Made by a program: the position numbers and the translations under genes. Shown in pieces: positions 25,438 to 35,951 of a stretch of 64,000 nucleotides of DNA. The notes below the pieces were generated by a model that saw nothing but the letters and a program-made list of their open reading frames with translations, did not search any database and was not told where the DNA came from. The DNA comes from Methanolobus sp. WCC4 (GTDB taxonomy: Archaea > Halobacteriota > Methanosarcinia > Methanosarcinales > Methanosarcinaceae). The stretch is from positions 1,904,480 through 1,968,479 of the forward strand of contig NZ_CP150629.1 in NCBI RefSeq assembly GCF_038022665.1, written 5' to 3'. The stretch's first letter is position 1. Each line of letters opens with the position of its first letter.

Positions 25438-27960
25438 ATGTCACCTGCACAGTTAATCAAATATGCCACCATCTCATATTTAGGTTTAGGAGTTCTGTCA
25501 AAGAGGCAGGTATGATTGTATGAATTGTTTCAGTTAGCAATAATAGCTTTCAATTAGCTAATATATACTTAAGTGTATATTTTGTGGATAGTTGAGAGGT
25601 GAATCTGTGATAAGTTAAAAAAGCATATTGTAGAATATATCCTTTAAACAATCTGTTATATTTCTTTAAAATTTACTATGTAGTTTTGTGTGCAAAACTT
25701 TTAAAATTTATAAAAGTTATATTTTTATTTATCTATTTTTATTTATTATTAATTGGTTTAGCTAGTATAGGCTAAAAGTTAAGTATTTATTTATATAAAA
25801 ATAAGCAAATAAAATTAAACATTCAACTAATTTTTATTTAAGATTATAATTTACTTACAATTGCATGCTCAATAAATCTTAGGTTATCTGTCAAATAATC
25901 TTGATTGTTGCCAAATGTCAAATAAATTGATATTTTTATGATTCGGAGTTGTATTAGCTTATAGTTGGTCACTCAAGGATAATGGTGATTATTTTTAAAT
26001 TTATCTCCCACTTAGCCCAGCAAAAAATAAAAAAACTAGTTACAATGACTATAGTAATATGGATGCCAGATAGTATGATGTGATTATTTGTACTGTTTTT
26101 GTGTAGATCATGACGGGGTGCTAAGTCATAAGTGGTATATTCTTATATACTATGGAATGGATGATTTTTCAAAAACATAGCATTTTTGCCATTTTTGGCA
26201 GCTTTAGACATCTGTACATATAGTCTATAGGAAAATGGATTTTTATGTTTTCAAGCTATGAAGTGCTGGACATAAACTTAAAAATTTCGAAAAGTTCATC
26301 CACTATAATTTAAAATTATATGCTAAAGTGGTTCAAAATTCCAGAACTTTATAATTTATCAGTGACAGTTTTAGTTGCGATTTTTCAGTTTGCATACTAT
26401 AGACTAAAAGTACTAAAAACTATTATATAAAAATAGTATAATAATACTGGTTTGAAAACGTGCTTACTTCTAAAATAAATGTGTCTTAATAACGACTAGT
26501 AATTTTATTGTGCGCTTTTATTAGCGTACTTCCGATTTATTCACTAAATCCTCAAAAATGCAGAGTTTGTTCGCAATGATACGAAAACACCAATTATTTT
26601 AATTGCTCTTTATAAATATGCACGGATAATATTTTACTTTTATTACTTCACAATAAATTAATGTAACTATATATTGTAACTATATATTGTTCACTAAAGT
26701 GTATATTAATGCTCTATCCCATAACTATTCTTGATCACATTCTTTGTTTTCAGATGCAAAGCTGTAAATCTTATAATTTCCACCCTGTTCTAAATACTTC
26801 TTAATTTATGTTAATGGTCTTTTTATACTTTATTACATTGCATTTGAACAGCAAAAAACCCAATAGTTATATTACAAAGAGCATTTAGAGTTACTTTTAG
26901 TAGGTCGGAGGTCGATTAAAGCTGTCAGAAATGTTAAAAGCTCATGGTGGCAGACTATCATCAACCCCCTGGAAAGATATCCTGCCACCCCATCTGGTCC
27001 GTACTTTAGTTGGTTGCAAATAGGAATATTGTGCTTGTTTATACTTAAAGAGATAAGAAACATTGATTTTTATATAAATTATATCTTCGATACATTATAG
27101 GGTTATGATCAATTAAAAATTAAAGGTCTGATCAGGAAGTTTATTTGGTTGATCTGGTGGTACGATTAAAGCATCCTATCAGACCTTAAGCAATATGAGA
27201 ATATCCAATTTTATCTAGTAGCAACAAGGTGCTATCTAGAGAACATCTCACAAGTAGACAATATATCTGTTTCTTCTTCTTCCTATTAGTAACTGCACGA
27301 AACAATATTCCTTATTATGAACGAACGTAAAAGTGAGTTCCTGGCAGAGCATATGAGGGAACAATGTTGTATTGGTAGTACAAAATGATATTGGCTATTG
27401 TGGGTGGTGGTAATTGCTCTACCAGGAGAATCTGGTCTTTCCCTCTAACCCTTGTATGCAAATGTTGCTATATAAGTCTATTGTTTTAGATCAACAGAAA
27501 ACAGTAACTGTATATTCAATGTACAAATAACCAATTGTGTTTTTACAATTCATGGGCGTATATTTTATATTGAAAAAGAGCTATTGACGTCGATTTTATC
27601 TGCAATTAAGTTATATCCAAATGAATCTTACCATTTAGTTATGTATTTTTTGCACACAATATACAAAAAAAACCAGGGATTAAAATTATATGGGGTGTAT
27701 TTAAATTTTTTAAATAATATTTGCAAAAAGTTTAGCTAGTTTTTTTGGGACATTTTGCAGTTGAAACCTCTATCAGCTTGAATCATAATGTGTATTTATA
27801 AAAATGGCATTATTAATTCCCACTGTCTGTTTATTTACAAACTGTGTATCATGCACAGTTATAATTTTTATAAAAGCTAGTTTGACTTTCATATAAAATT
27901 CTAAAATTTAATGTGTGGTGATCACATTATATGATCTTTTGTAATATGTCTATTCCTGAA
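25438..27960. other. 2.5-kb gene-free A+T-rich region
   Basis: I find no convincing open reading frame on either strand across about 2.5 kb. It contains poly-A/T tracts, a 13-base tandem duplication of TGTAACTATATAT at 26662-26687, and inverted repeats at 26946-26989 and 27123-27187 that are listed separately. No transposase remnant was recognisable. It could hold untranslated RNAs or be decayed mobile DNA. Confidence 0.5.
26946..27187. repeat. Two inverted repeats in the gene-free region, possible ncRNA
   Basis: GGTGGCAG (26946-26953) is matched by CTGCCACC (26982-26989), and AAGGTCTGAT (27123-27132) by ATCAGACCTT (27178-27187). Both are perfect. Around them the base composition is less A+T-rich than the rest of the region, which is what an RNA gene in such DNA often looks like. 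The call is structural only. Confidence 0.3.
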
Positions 27961-28410
27961 TCATATGTTGATATTGATTCCAAAAAGTTCCTCAAAATCC
28001 GCATATTTCTTCCTGGCTCTGTAAAGGTACTGGCGAACATATTTCTCTCCACGTACTTTTGCATACATGGCTCCCGTTTCTGCTGGTGTGAAAACAGTGG
28101 ATAGCTTTTTCTTATCAATACCATCAAGGACTTTCAGATCATTGCAATTCTTGATATCAAAGAACTGAGTGATAGGTTCCTCACCTTGCCAGTTCCAGTC
28201 AGTATCATATCGGATAGCAAATATCGTATCACAAAGGCTGCATTTTCCAGCAACTATAGTACCTTTTTCATATGCGTGATAGCTTAAACTACTTACATCT
28301 GAATTACAGTTACTGCAAACACCAATGAAGTTCTTATCCAGACTCTGAGGGTCAATTTCAACAGAATCGACCTGAATTATATTCTTTTCAATATCGTACC
28401 TTATTTCCAT
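27961..28410 (-). CDS. Zinc-ribbon protein of unknown function
   Basis: I chose the ATG at 28410, preceded by GGTGA, giving 149 residues; an upstream ATG at 28446 would add 12. Two CxxC pairs (CSNC and CSLC, about residues 32-62) form a zinc ribbon. The C-terminal part (YVRQYLYRARKKYADFEELF) is helical and basic. Such a layout fits a nucleic-acid-binding or regulatory protein, but I do not know the family. It stands alone, divergent from a small winged-helix protein gene. Confidence 0.7.
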   Translation of the reverse strand: MEIRYDIEKNIIQVDSVEIDPQSLDKNFIGVCSNCNSDVSSLSYHAYEKGTIVAGKCSLCDTIFAIRYDTDWNWQGEEPITQFFDIKNCNDLKVLDGIDKKKLSTVFTPAETGAMYAKVRGEKYVRQYLYRARKKYADFEELFGININI

Positions 28411-28566
28411 ATCGTCACCGAATATCTGAGATGTAAAACAATGCATTGATCATATTTATTCATTTTACTTCAGCAGCTTAATATTTCCACTTCATTATAA
28501 TAGTTTAAAAACATATATATAGAGTGAGGGGCATATAAAAGGTTGTGCTATATATGAGGTGAAGCT

Positions 28567-28890
28567 ATGGACTCAATTCGCGCAAAGATAAAAAGAAGAT
28601 TACAAAAGTTCATTGAACTGGATTGTAATGGACTCCGTAGTCATATCTTATCACTGTTCTTAAAAGTGAAAGAGACAACAGTTGATGAACTGCATGAGAA
28701 CATCACACAGAAGTATGATATCTCACGTAGCGCTGTAGCATCAATGGTAGGTTACATCTATTCGAAGTTAGGTGTACTCCGGTCTCACAAGGAGTCGTAT
28801 AAGACCCCGATAGTGTATTCCTTGAAGGAAGAATACGAAGACCTTATCCGGTCTACACTGGAATCGAAACCTTCAGCTTCCGGTTGTTGA
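28567..28890 (+). CDS. DUF2551 archaeal winged-helix protein
   Basis: The 107-residue protein starts after GAGGTGAAGCT. It is a single winged-helix domain: VDELHENITQKYDISRSAVA spans helices 2-3 and YSLKEEYEDLIRSTLE closes the fold. This matches the archaeal family DUF2551, thought to bind DNA. It is probably a small transcription regulator; its targets are unknown. Confidence 0.75.
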   Translation: MDSIRAKIKRRLQKFIELDCNGLRSHILSLFLKVKETTVDELHENITQKYDISRSAVASMVGYIYSKLGVLRSHKESYKTPIVYSLKEEYEDLIRSTLESKPSASGC

Positions 28891-28942
28891 GGCAGCGAAT
28901 ACAGCAACAGAATACGAATATCCTGTCAGCTCACGCATTTAA

Positions 28943-29344
28943 ATGTCCATTGTAAAAAACGCACCAAGAACCTCTACAACGCTTGTAGTACGTTCCGATG
29001 CCAATTCACGCATTACTCATTCCAGAGACCCGTATTACAACCTGATGAGGCGTCTCTTTCAGGAAGAAGCAACGGCCATTCGCGGCCAGAAATTCCTTAT
29101 GATGGTCGAGGACCGCCAGAAAAGTGGGAATCCGATAAAGACCAGTGAATGGGAAAACCTTCTTGAAGAACTTGATATCGGAAGAGCCTCATTCTACGCA
29201 ATGCGAAATAAGCTGCTGGGAGCAGGCCTTATTACTCATAAAGATAAGGAATATCGTCTGTCAGGTCAGTTCAGCAAGGATCTCATAGATATGGCACGAT
29301 GGTGGTGGACCGCAGTTCTCAACGAGAACCCGGAAGGCCTGTAA
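28943..29344 (+). CDS. Conserved archaeal winged-helix-like protein
   Basis: The 133-residue protein has a flexible N-terminus (first ~30 residues), then a helical part and a winged-helix-like segment: SEWENLLEELDIGRASFYAM as the helix-turn-helix and AGLITHKDKEYRL as the wing. It ends in a tryptophan cluster (RWWWTAVLNE). No ribosome binding site is visible and TTTAAATG abuts the start. It lies 52 bases after the DUF2551 gene and may be cotranscribed with it. Probably a DNA-binding regulator. Confidence 0.7.
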   Translation: MSIVKNAPRTSTTLVVRSDANSRITHSRDPYYNLMRRLFQEEATAIRGQKFLMMVEDRQKSGNPIKTSEWENLLEELDIGRASFYAMRNKLLGAGLITHKDKEYRLSGQFSKDLIDMARWWWTAVLNENPEGL

Positions 29345-29404
29345 TAGTCTGCCAGCCGATACCTTTATATCTAACCTTTACAATTAAGGAGATGCATTCA
29401 CCGT

Positions 29405-29480
29405 AGCCCGGTAGTGTAGTGGTCAATCATGCAGGACTCTGGATCCCGCAACCTCGGTTCGAATCCGTGCCGGGCTACCA
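29405..29480 (+). tRNA. tRNA-Gln (anticodon CUG)
   Basis: The acceptor stem AGCCCGG pairs with CCGGGCT, followed by A and an encoded CCA. The anticodon loop CTCTGGA gives anticodon CTG at 29439-29441, reading CAG (glutamine). The T loop TTCGAAT is canonical, with one mismatch in its stem and one in the anticodon stem. A TATA-like CTTTATATCTAA lies about 35 bases upstream. Confidence 0.88.
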
Positions 29481-29631
29481 AATATCTTTTTTAGTATTTC
29501 TTTAAGTCATGCTTGTTATCCTGCAATTGATAGTATGATTTGTTACTTAGGTAGTTATAATAGCAACGAATACATATTGATTATATACAGGATTATTTGC
29601 ATTTTTTCCGGAACTACAGGTGGCATTGCAT

Positions 29632-31635
29632 ATGTCTGATGACCATAGATTCAGGGAACTTATTCAGAAGCTCCAGATAGGTGTTCTTTGTTGTGATACA
29701 GAAGGAAATATCACATATGTTAACCAATTCCTACTGGATATTCTTGGCTCTCCTTCTGAAGAAGTTACAAGTTCCGTCAATCTCTTCACATTCAAACCTT
29801 TGATGAAAGCAGGTTTACCTGAGCTTCTGGAAAGGTCTATGAACGAAGATATCGAAGTAACTACTGAAGTTGCCTACACTTCGATCTGGGGCAAAGAACT
29901 TTTTTTAAAGCTGACTTCAAGACCTGATAGGGATGAGAAGAATGAACTCATTGGTTGTGTTGTCACCTTTGAGAACATTTCCAGAAGACGGAATGTAGAG
30001 AACATTCTCCTTAAAAAAAGTAAGATCGAGCACTTAATGGCGAAGATATCTGCAATGTTCATGATTCTTGCACCAGATGAAATAGATGGAGGTATCATAG
30101 AGGCACTCGGGTCTTTAGGTGAGATCACAAGTTCTGATCTCATCTGTATTTTTCAGGTCGATGTAAAAGGACAGATAGCCTGCACTCACTTCTGGCATGA
30201 TAGATATGCAAGATCAAGGGAAATTATCCTTAAAGATATTGTACTCAGGAATCCTGAATGGTTCATCGGGAAATGTGAGGATCCCTGCATAGTTTCAGAT
30301 ACGGATCTTGAAACTATAGGCGTGGATGTGGCTGATCTGAATGTGCTTACCAGGGGTGGAAAACAGTCCCTTGTTGTTGTCCCGATCGTCGATCGTGATA
30401 AAAATATGAATTTTTTGTGTCTGGATTCATCATACAACTCTGATGAGCTGGATGATGAGATGTTCCGACTTTTGAGCATCATTGGTGAGATCCTTATAAG
30501 TGCAATACAGCGCAAGGAGCACGGTCAGCTTCTGATGAAGAATGAAGAGAAATATCGCAGGATATTTGAAGAGATCCATGATGTATATTTTGAAGATAAC
30601 TTTGAAGGTGAGATCTTAACAATAAGTCCCTCCATAATGAAACATCTGGGCTATCATGAAAGTGAGTTGATAGGCAGACATATAAGTATTTTATATAATG
30701 AACCTGATGAACGACAAAACTTCCTGAATGAGATAACTAAAAATGGTTTTGTAACACATTATGAGATAAAATTGGTTAAGAAAGATGGTAGTGTAATTGA
30801 TACATCTGTAAATGCACATCTTGTTTATGGAAAAAATGGTAAACCTTCGATGATTGCCGGTATCATAAGGGATATTACCAAACAAAAGATGATAGAGCAG
30901 GCTCTTATCGAGGCAAGGATGATGGCTGAGGTGGCCAACAGGACAAAAAGTGAGTTCATTGCAAATATGAGTCATGAACTGCGTACACCTCTGAACTCCA
31001 TTATCGGCTTCTCGGATTTCCTTCTGGAACGTACCTTCGGTGACCTTAATGATAAACAAATGAGATATATCTCGAATATATCCAGTAGTGGGAAACATCT
31101 TCTTGTGCTTATCAATGATATTCTCGACATATCTAAGATCGAAGCAGGTGAGATGGTGATCAATTTTGAGGACTTTGTTCTCACAGATGTCATAGAGGAA
31201 GTACTTTCTATCATGAATCCGCAGGCTTTGAAGAAGAATATCGCAATTAAATACAATAATCCAGCCACATTAGAGATAAATGGGGACAAGGCAAGAATAA
31301 AACAGGTTCTCTATAACCTTATAAGCAATGCTATAAAGTTCACGCTGGAAGGGGGTTCAATAGAAATTATTGCTGTTATTGACAATGGCCATATGGCAAT
31401 ATCCGTATGTGACACAGGAATTGGTATTTCCCCTGAGGATATTGGCACTTTATTCCATCCTTTCAAACAGGTAGATTCATTCTATAACCGCCAATATCAT
31501 GGAACTGGCCTGGGCCTTGCTCTTGTGAAAAAGTTCATTGAAATGCACAATGGTACTGTCAGTGTTGAAAGTGAACCGGGTGTAGGTAGTTGTTTCATTG
31601 TCAGGATACCATTGTCTCCTGAGATCCCAATATGA
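29632..31635 (+). CDS. Soluble PAS-GAF-PAS histidine kinase
   Basis: The ATG at 29632 lies about ten bases after AGGTGG, so it is preferred over the GTG at 29620; the product has 667 residues. Domains in order are PAS (about 5-120), a GAF-like domain (about 130-295), PAS (about 300-420), HisKA with His448 in SHELRTPLN, and HATPase_c with NLISNAIKFT, CDTGIGIS and GTGLGLAL. No membrane segment is present. It is related to the kinase at 8547 in its C-terminal half. No response regulator gene is next to it; the signal is unknown. Confidence 0.9.
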   Translation: MSDDHRFRELIQKLQIGVLCCDTEGNITYVNQFLLDILGSPSEEVTSSVNLFTFKPLMKAGLPELLERSMNEDIEVTTEVAYTSIWGKELFLKLTSRPDRDEKNELIGCVVTFENISRRRNVENILLKKSKIEHLMAKISAMFMILAPDEIDGGIIEALGSLGEITSSDLICIFQVDVKGQIACTHFWHDRYARSREIILKDIVLRNPEWFIGKCEDPCIVSDTDLETIGVDVADLNVLTRGGKQSLVVVPIVDRDKNMNFLCLDSSYNSDELDDEMFRLLSIIGEILISAIQRKEHGQLLMKNEEKYRRIFEEIHDVYFEDNFEGEILTISPSIMKHLGYHESELIGRHISILYNEPDERQNFLNEITKNGFVTHYEIKLVKKDGSVIDTSVNAHLVYGKNGKPSMIAGIIRDITKQKMIEQALIEARMMAEVANRTKSEFIANMSHELRTPLNSIIGFSDFLLERTFGDLNDKQMRYISNISSSGKHLLVLINDILDISKIEAGEMVINFEDFVLTDVIEEVLSIMNPQALKKNIAIKYNNPATLEINGDKARIKQVLYNLISNAIKFTLEGGSIEIIAVIDNGHMAISVCDTGIGISPEDIGTLFHPFKQVDSFYNRQYHGTGLGLALVKKFIEMHNGTVSVESEPGVGSCFIVRIPLSPEIPI

Positions 31636-31640
31636 AAAAA

Positions 31641-31671
31641 GTTTATCAGTGATACGGACTGATAGATAAAC
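31641..31671 (+). terminator. Hairpin after the histidine kinase gene
   Basis: GTTTAT (31641-31646) pairs with ATAAAC (31666-31671) and CAGT with ACTG inside it, with a four-base bulge. It starts six bases after the stop codon and may mark the transcript end. Confidence 0.35.
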
Positions 31672-31717
31672 TTAGCTTATATCTAAATTAATGAGTTATA
31701 ATCTTTGTAGAGGTAGC

Positions 31718-33169
31718 ATGATCCTTCAGAAAAAACGTCCAGTTGTGCTGGCCATGATGATTATGGTCTTTGCCTTTATTCTCTCATCCGGGTGTCTAAT
31801 AGAAGAAACCCCTGGTGACAATCCATATGGTGAAGGCGAAATTGTAAATGGCTATGAAGGAGCCTCAGACCCTGAAGATGTTCTGGAAGGCAATGGTTTT
31901 GATAAGGAATACCAGGATATCTATTCTTTCCCGTATACGGTATCCCTAAAAAGGACAGGCATCCTTGAATTTGAGAACAATTATTCTCTGAAAGTGCTTG
32001 ATGTGGACAAAGAGAACGAACGTGTCACCATATCTTTCAGAAAGAATGGATATGAGTATGCATCAGGTACGATGCTTGTAGGTTCGGCATACAATATCAA
32101 AGATACGAATGACCTGAATGTCATCTACACCATTTATGTTGACGGGATCCTTGACAATAGTTTTGTTGTTAACCTGACATATACGGTAGAACCTGGGATC
32201 ATTCTGGAAGCCGACCCCTATGAAGGCAAAGCAAGGGAGACAGACCTCAGGATAAATGAGGATACGATCGAAAGGATCTACAGATGGGATTACGAAAGTA
32301 CGGAGTTCACAGTTGAATATGAGTACAATATCGAAGCGTATGACTCATATTCAGAAAGGAGTCGTAACAGGGAATATACTCATTTTGTCAATGATCCATA
32401 TGATGATGAACTGATATCCATGATAGCATCACAACTGAGTGAACTTGCTGAGGAAGGGGGTTACAGCAGAGATGATATTCCTTACATTGCCATGACATTC
32501 GTCCAGTCACTCCCGTATGTAAGTGACAGTGCTTCTGCAGGGTATGATGAATACCCTCGCTTCCCCTTCGAGACATTATACCATGGTGGCGGGGATTGCG
32601 AGGATTCCTCGATACTGCTGGCTTCCCTGCTCTATGATATGGGTTATGGTGTAGCCCTTATAGAACTCCCGGGACATATGGCGGTCGGAGTAAAAGGTAG
32701 CTCTGATCTTCAGGGCAGTTATTATGAGTACTCGGGTGTAAGGTATTATTATCTTGAGACTACAAATTCCGGATGGGATGTTGGGGTGATCCCTGATGAA
32801 TATGCTGGTCTTGAAGCAACTGTAGTGCCAGTTTTTGAAGGCTATCCGGAGCTTATGCCAGAGTTCAGTGGTAAGGGTCAAAGTATCGGACAGGTGACCT
32901 ATGTAGACCTTGAAATAGAAGTGGTAAACGTGGGCTCCGGGGATGCTGAAGACGTTGTTATATATGCAACACTTGAGACAACTACCGATGGCATGGTGTG
33001 GGATGACATGGAAACTGATACCAATATAGACCTTGCTGTTGATGAGGCACTGACCTATACTGTTTATGACCTCCATGTTCCGGCTGGTGAGAAGTATCGT
33101 GTGGGTATCTGGGCATGGGGTCAGAATGCGGATCCTGCGTATGTTTACAGCGACTGGACCACTGCATGA
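31718..33169 (+). CDS. Lipoprotein with transglutaminase-like domain
   Basis: The ATG at 31718 follows AGAGGT and gives 483 residues; an ATG at 31691 is in frame but lacks a site. The N-terminus is a signal peptide with lipobox LSSGC. After beta-rich N-terminal regions comes a transglutaminase-like core with the catalytic Cys in GGGDCEDSSILLASLLYDMG and the His in LPGHMAVGV. The C-terminal 130 residues are CARDB-like (VDLEIEVVNVGSGDAEDVVI). The enzyme would act outside the cell as a peptidase or cross-linker of surface proteins. It is a family common in methanogens; its substrate is unknown. Confidence 0.82.
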   Translation: MILQKKRPVVLAMMIMVFAFILSSGCLIEETPGDNPYGEGEIVNGYEGASDPEDVLEGNGFDKEYQDIYSFPYTVSLKRTGILEFENNYSLKVLDVDKENERVTISFRKNGYEYASGTMLVGSAYNIKDTNDLNVIYTIYVDGILDNSFVVNLTYTVEPGIILEADPYEGKARETDLRINEDTIERIYRWDYESTEFTVEYEYNIEAYDSYSERSRNREYTHFVNDPYDDELISMIASQLSELAEEGGYSRDDIPYIAMTFVQSLPYVSDSASAGYDEYPRFPFETLYHGGGDCEDSSILLASLLYDMGYGVALIELPGHMAVGVKGSSDLQGSYYEYSGVRYYYLETTNSGWDVGVIPDEYAGLEATVVPVFEGYPELMPEFSGKGQSIGQVTYVDLEIEVVNVGSGDAEDVVIYATLETTTDGMVWDDMETDTNIDLAVDEALTYTVYDLHVPAGEKYRVGIWAWGQNADPAYVYSDWTTA

Positions 33170-33220
33170 TAATGATAAAATACAAAAAAGAGTTTAAGGA
33201 AAAGGTTATACCTTTTCCGT

Positions 33221-34393
33221 TCACATCACGTATGCTTTCAAAGGTGGGATGCCATTGAAGGCGACGGAACAGTAACTCTGGGTGTATGCACCTGTAGTGA
33301 AAACATAGAGACGTTCACCTTCTTCCATTGCATCCGGAAACACATATTTATGGTCCTCATAGAGGATGTCCATGCTGTCACAGGTAGGCCCGGCAAGTAT
33401 GGCCTCTTCCTCATATCCTTTCCTTTCAGAGTATATGGGATATTTTATGCATTCTTCAAGGGTCTCAATAAGTCCTCCGAACTTTCCTATATCCAGATAG
33501 ACCCATTTGTACTGATTCAGTTTTGACTTCTTTGATATCATGATGACCTCGGTGACAATTATTCCCGCATCTGCAACAAGTGAGCGTCCGGGTTCTATGA
33601 TAATCTCCGGGTGATCATCTCCGAAGTCTTCTTTTATGAATCGCAGGATCTCATGTGCATATGTGCTGAGCTCATTGGCAGGTGAGAGGTATTTAGCAGG
33701 GAAACCACCGCCCAGATTTATCATCTTAAGTTTTATACCATGAAGAGCAACGGCTTCGAAGAGGTATTTGCATTTTGAAAGAGCATTGTCCCATTGTCCT
33801 ATATCGCGTTGCTGAGAACCGACATGGAATGACAGGCCGTAGGGTTCAAGCCCGAGTTCCTGTGCCAGGATTATAAGTTCAAAAACAACATCCGGATGTG
33901 CGCCGAACTTACGGGAAAGTGGCCAGTCAGCACCATCACTTTCTGTTAACAGACGGAAGAATACCCGGGAACCTGGTGCATTCTTTGCTATCTTCCTCAG
34001 ATCGCTCTCAGAATCCGTAACAAAGAGACGAACACCTTTCTGGTATGCGTAGGCAACATCCTTTTCCTTTTTGATAGTATTACCATAGCTGATCCTTTCA
34101 GGCTGGACACCAAGTCTTAACAGATGGTCTATTTCATAGACTGTTGCAGCATCGAAGTTCGAACCTTTATTCTTGAGTGTCAGGATGACCTCATCAAGAG
34201 GATTTGCCTTTATTGCATAGTATACCTTGACAAAAGGCATATTCTCTATTAGTTCATCGTACATCTTTCCGACTTTAGCAAGGTCTATAACAAGGAAGGG
34301 GGTCTCTTTGTCCTTTGCGAACTTTTTTACCTTTTCAAAGTCATCCTCTGAGATAAGATCCTCTAGAGGGAAGTTGTATTGCTCTTTTCTCAT
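33221..34393 (-). CDS. Fold III PLP-dependent ornithine/lysine-type decarboxylase
   Basis: The ATG at 34393 lies after AAAGGAG and gives 390 residues. The PLP lysine is Lys62 in YAIKANP. Further hallmarks of eukaryote-like ornithine decarboxylase are LSFHVGSQQRD, LGGGFP, IIEPGRSLVADAG, the catalytic Cys in GPTCDSMDIL and the final TGAYTQSYCSVAFNG. It should make putrescine (or cadaverine) for polyamine synthesis in the cytoplasm. Diaminopimelate decarboxylase is related, but its sequence differs at the GPTCDSMD segment. Single gene, with A+T-rich promoter region upstream. Confidence 0.87.
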   Translation of the reverse strand: MRKEQYNFPLEDLISEDDFEKVKKFAKDKETPFLVIDLAKVGKMYDELIENMPFVKVYYAIKANPLDEVILTLKNKGSNFDAATVYEIDHLLRLGVQPERISYGNTIKKEKDVAYAYQKGVRLFVTDSESDLRKIAKNAPGSRVFFRLLTESDGADWPLSRKFGAHPDVVFELIILAQELGLEPYGLSFHVGSQQRDIGQWDNALSKCKYLFEAVALHGIKLKMINLGGGFPAKYLSPANELSTYAHEILRFIKEDFGDDHPEIIIEPGRSLVADAGIIVTEVIMISKKSKLNQYKWVYLDIGKFGGLIETLEECIKYPIYSERKGYEEEAILAGPTCDSMDILYEDHKYVFPDAMEEGERLYVFTTGAYTQSYCSVAFNGIPPLKAYVM

Positions 34394-34748
34394 ATCTACT
34401 CCTTTTTTAGTTAGAAACAAGTAATACAAGGAGCTAGCAAGTTGTAAAACAAGACTATACTAGTTTATTCTGATATATACTTGATAATTAGCAGTTAATA
34501 TCATATTAGATATTTAAAATTGATTCTTGATGGTAATAATTAGCTATTGTCAAATATATAATGTTTATTCATGTCTATAATCTATAGAATAAAGTATAAA
34601 CTGATATATTACATTTATAATACATAAAAAGTGACATATGGCGATATATAGTGAAATTACTTCAATTTAATTATTTATATCAATGATGATATTGCAGGAA
34701 CTCTATAAATCACTTATAACATGCTTAAACAGCTTCATAAGTGAAAAT
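34394..34748. other. A+T-rich intergenic region
   Basis: About 355 bases with no gene, separating the decarboxylase gene (leftward) from the end of the membrane protein gene. It should carry the decarboxylase promoter. No structure stands out. Confidence 0.4.
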
Positions 34749-35453
34749 TCATTCATCCATAAGTTCAAAAGTAGTATTGACAAGTATCTGCTGGCTGAGT
34801 GGGGTTGTAAGGACGATACCAGCTATATAGCCAGAAAGACTTAGCCACTGTGGCCATTGCAAGAAGAAACCTGCATAATATGGCACAACCCCTGCCAGTG
34901 CGACCAAAGCAATGATGGTGCATACTATGGTACTTGCAATGAAGTTGTCCTTCACCACCTGAATGCTCTCCGATATCGCCTCGGTAATCGCATATTTCCT
35001 GATCACAAAAAGAGGGAGCACATAGATCACAAGGATGGCAGGAACGGCGGCTACACATGCCAGGACTATGGCTACGACCATGATCAAGGCGACCACCATG
35101 GTTTCGGTAAGGACCTGTCCTGTCAATGGACCGGCCAGGACCATGATCACACCTGCAAAAACGAAAAGTATGACCCATATCAGCATCAATACGACAATGA
35201 CAGCCAGCATGAAAAGGAAGTACACCCATCCTCTTACAAAATTGCCGGAATGAAAACCGCTGAAGATGTCAGCTGTCCTGACTGTTTCCTGACGTGCCCC
35301 TTTTACAAGCATTGAGACAAAGCCATAGAGTAGGGATGGTGCGGTTATGGTGAAAATAGAGCCGAAAGTGAGGATAAGGGCAGCCATCCCATAAGCTGGG
35401 AGATTGTTTAAAGTGATGTTCAATGATTCCCTGAACAGCTTTGTGTATTCCAT
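34749..35453 (-). CDS. Multi-pass membrane protein of unknown function
   Basis: The 234-residue protein has about six membrane helices, including MAALILTFGSIFTITAPSLL, VVLMLIWVILFVFAGVIMVL and VALIMVVAIVLACVAAVPAI. Its layout, with charged loops such as KYAITEAISESIQVVKDNF, resembles the DUF7847/YckC-like membrane proteins of methanogens. No catalytic motif is visible. It lies next to the potassium channel gene on the same strand with a 53-base gap, so an operon is possible. Confidence 0.7.
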   Translation of the reverse strand: MEYTKLFRESLNITLNNLPAYGMAALILTFGSIFTITAPSLLYGFVSMLVKGARQETVRTADIFSGFHSGNFVRGWVYFLFMLAVIVVLMLIWVILFVFAGVIMVLAGPLTGQVLTETMVVALIMVVAIVLACVAAVPAILVIYVLPLFVIRKYAITEAISESIQVVKDNFIASTIVCTIIALVALAGVVPYYAGFFLQWPQWLSLSGYIAGIVLTTPLSQQILVNTTFELMDE

Positions 35454-35506
35454 ATTCTTTCAGCCTTTTTTCTGTACATTAAAAAGACCGGAGCTGATAT
35501 TAAAGA

Positions 35507-35854
35507 CTACGGATTGTCATTAACGGTTCCTGAAAAAAGGTTGAGGAACGTGTTCACGATCTCATACACTACAATGACCACAGGTACGAAGAGGATACTG
35601 TAACCAAGGGTCTGAAGTAAGATGGCAATGATCCTGCCGAATCCTGTCTGCGGTACGATGTCACCGTATCCTACGGTCAGGAGTGTTGAAGATGCCCAGT
35701 ATATCGATAATGGGATAGTATTAAAGCCACCATTCTTTCCTTCTATAATGTACATCAGGATACCTGTCAGTACTGTTATGAATAATATTATGATCATGAA
35801 TATCCCAATTTTGAAACAGCTTTTTCCTATGATCCGTTTCAGTATCTCATTCAT
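35507..35854 (-). CDS. Two-helix potassium channel
   Basis: The 115-residue protein has two membrane helices flanking a pore helix and the selectivity filter TVGYGD, the hallmark of potassium channels. The ATG at 35854 is preferred over a TTG just before it. There is no RCK or other regulatory domain, so it is a minimal pore that should assemble as a tetramer in the cytoplasmic membrane and conduct K+. Confidence 0.87.
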   Translation of the reverse strand: MNEILKRIIGKSCFKIGIFMIIILFITVLTGILMYIIEGKNGGFNTIPLSIYWASSTLLTVGYGDIVPQTGFGRIIAILLQTLGYSILFVPVVIVVYEIVNTFLNLFSGTVNDNP

Positions 35855-35951
35855 CAAGTAGTAAAATTAATTTATTTTAATTTAAATTTATGTATCGTTC
35901 TGTTCAATTTTTCCTTAGTTCTTCTCTTCATAATACATTCTGAACCGGATG

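Noticed and set aside
26872-27063. Short leftward open frame in the gene-free region, possible transposase remnant
   Set aside because: The 63-residue translation shows no recognisable motif, no start signals, and a hairpin lies in the same place.
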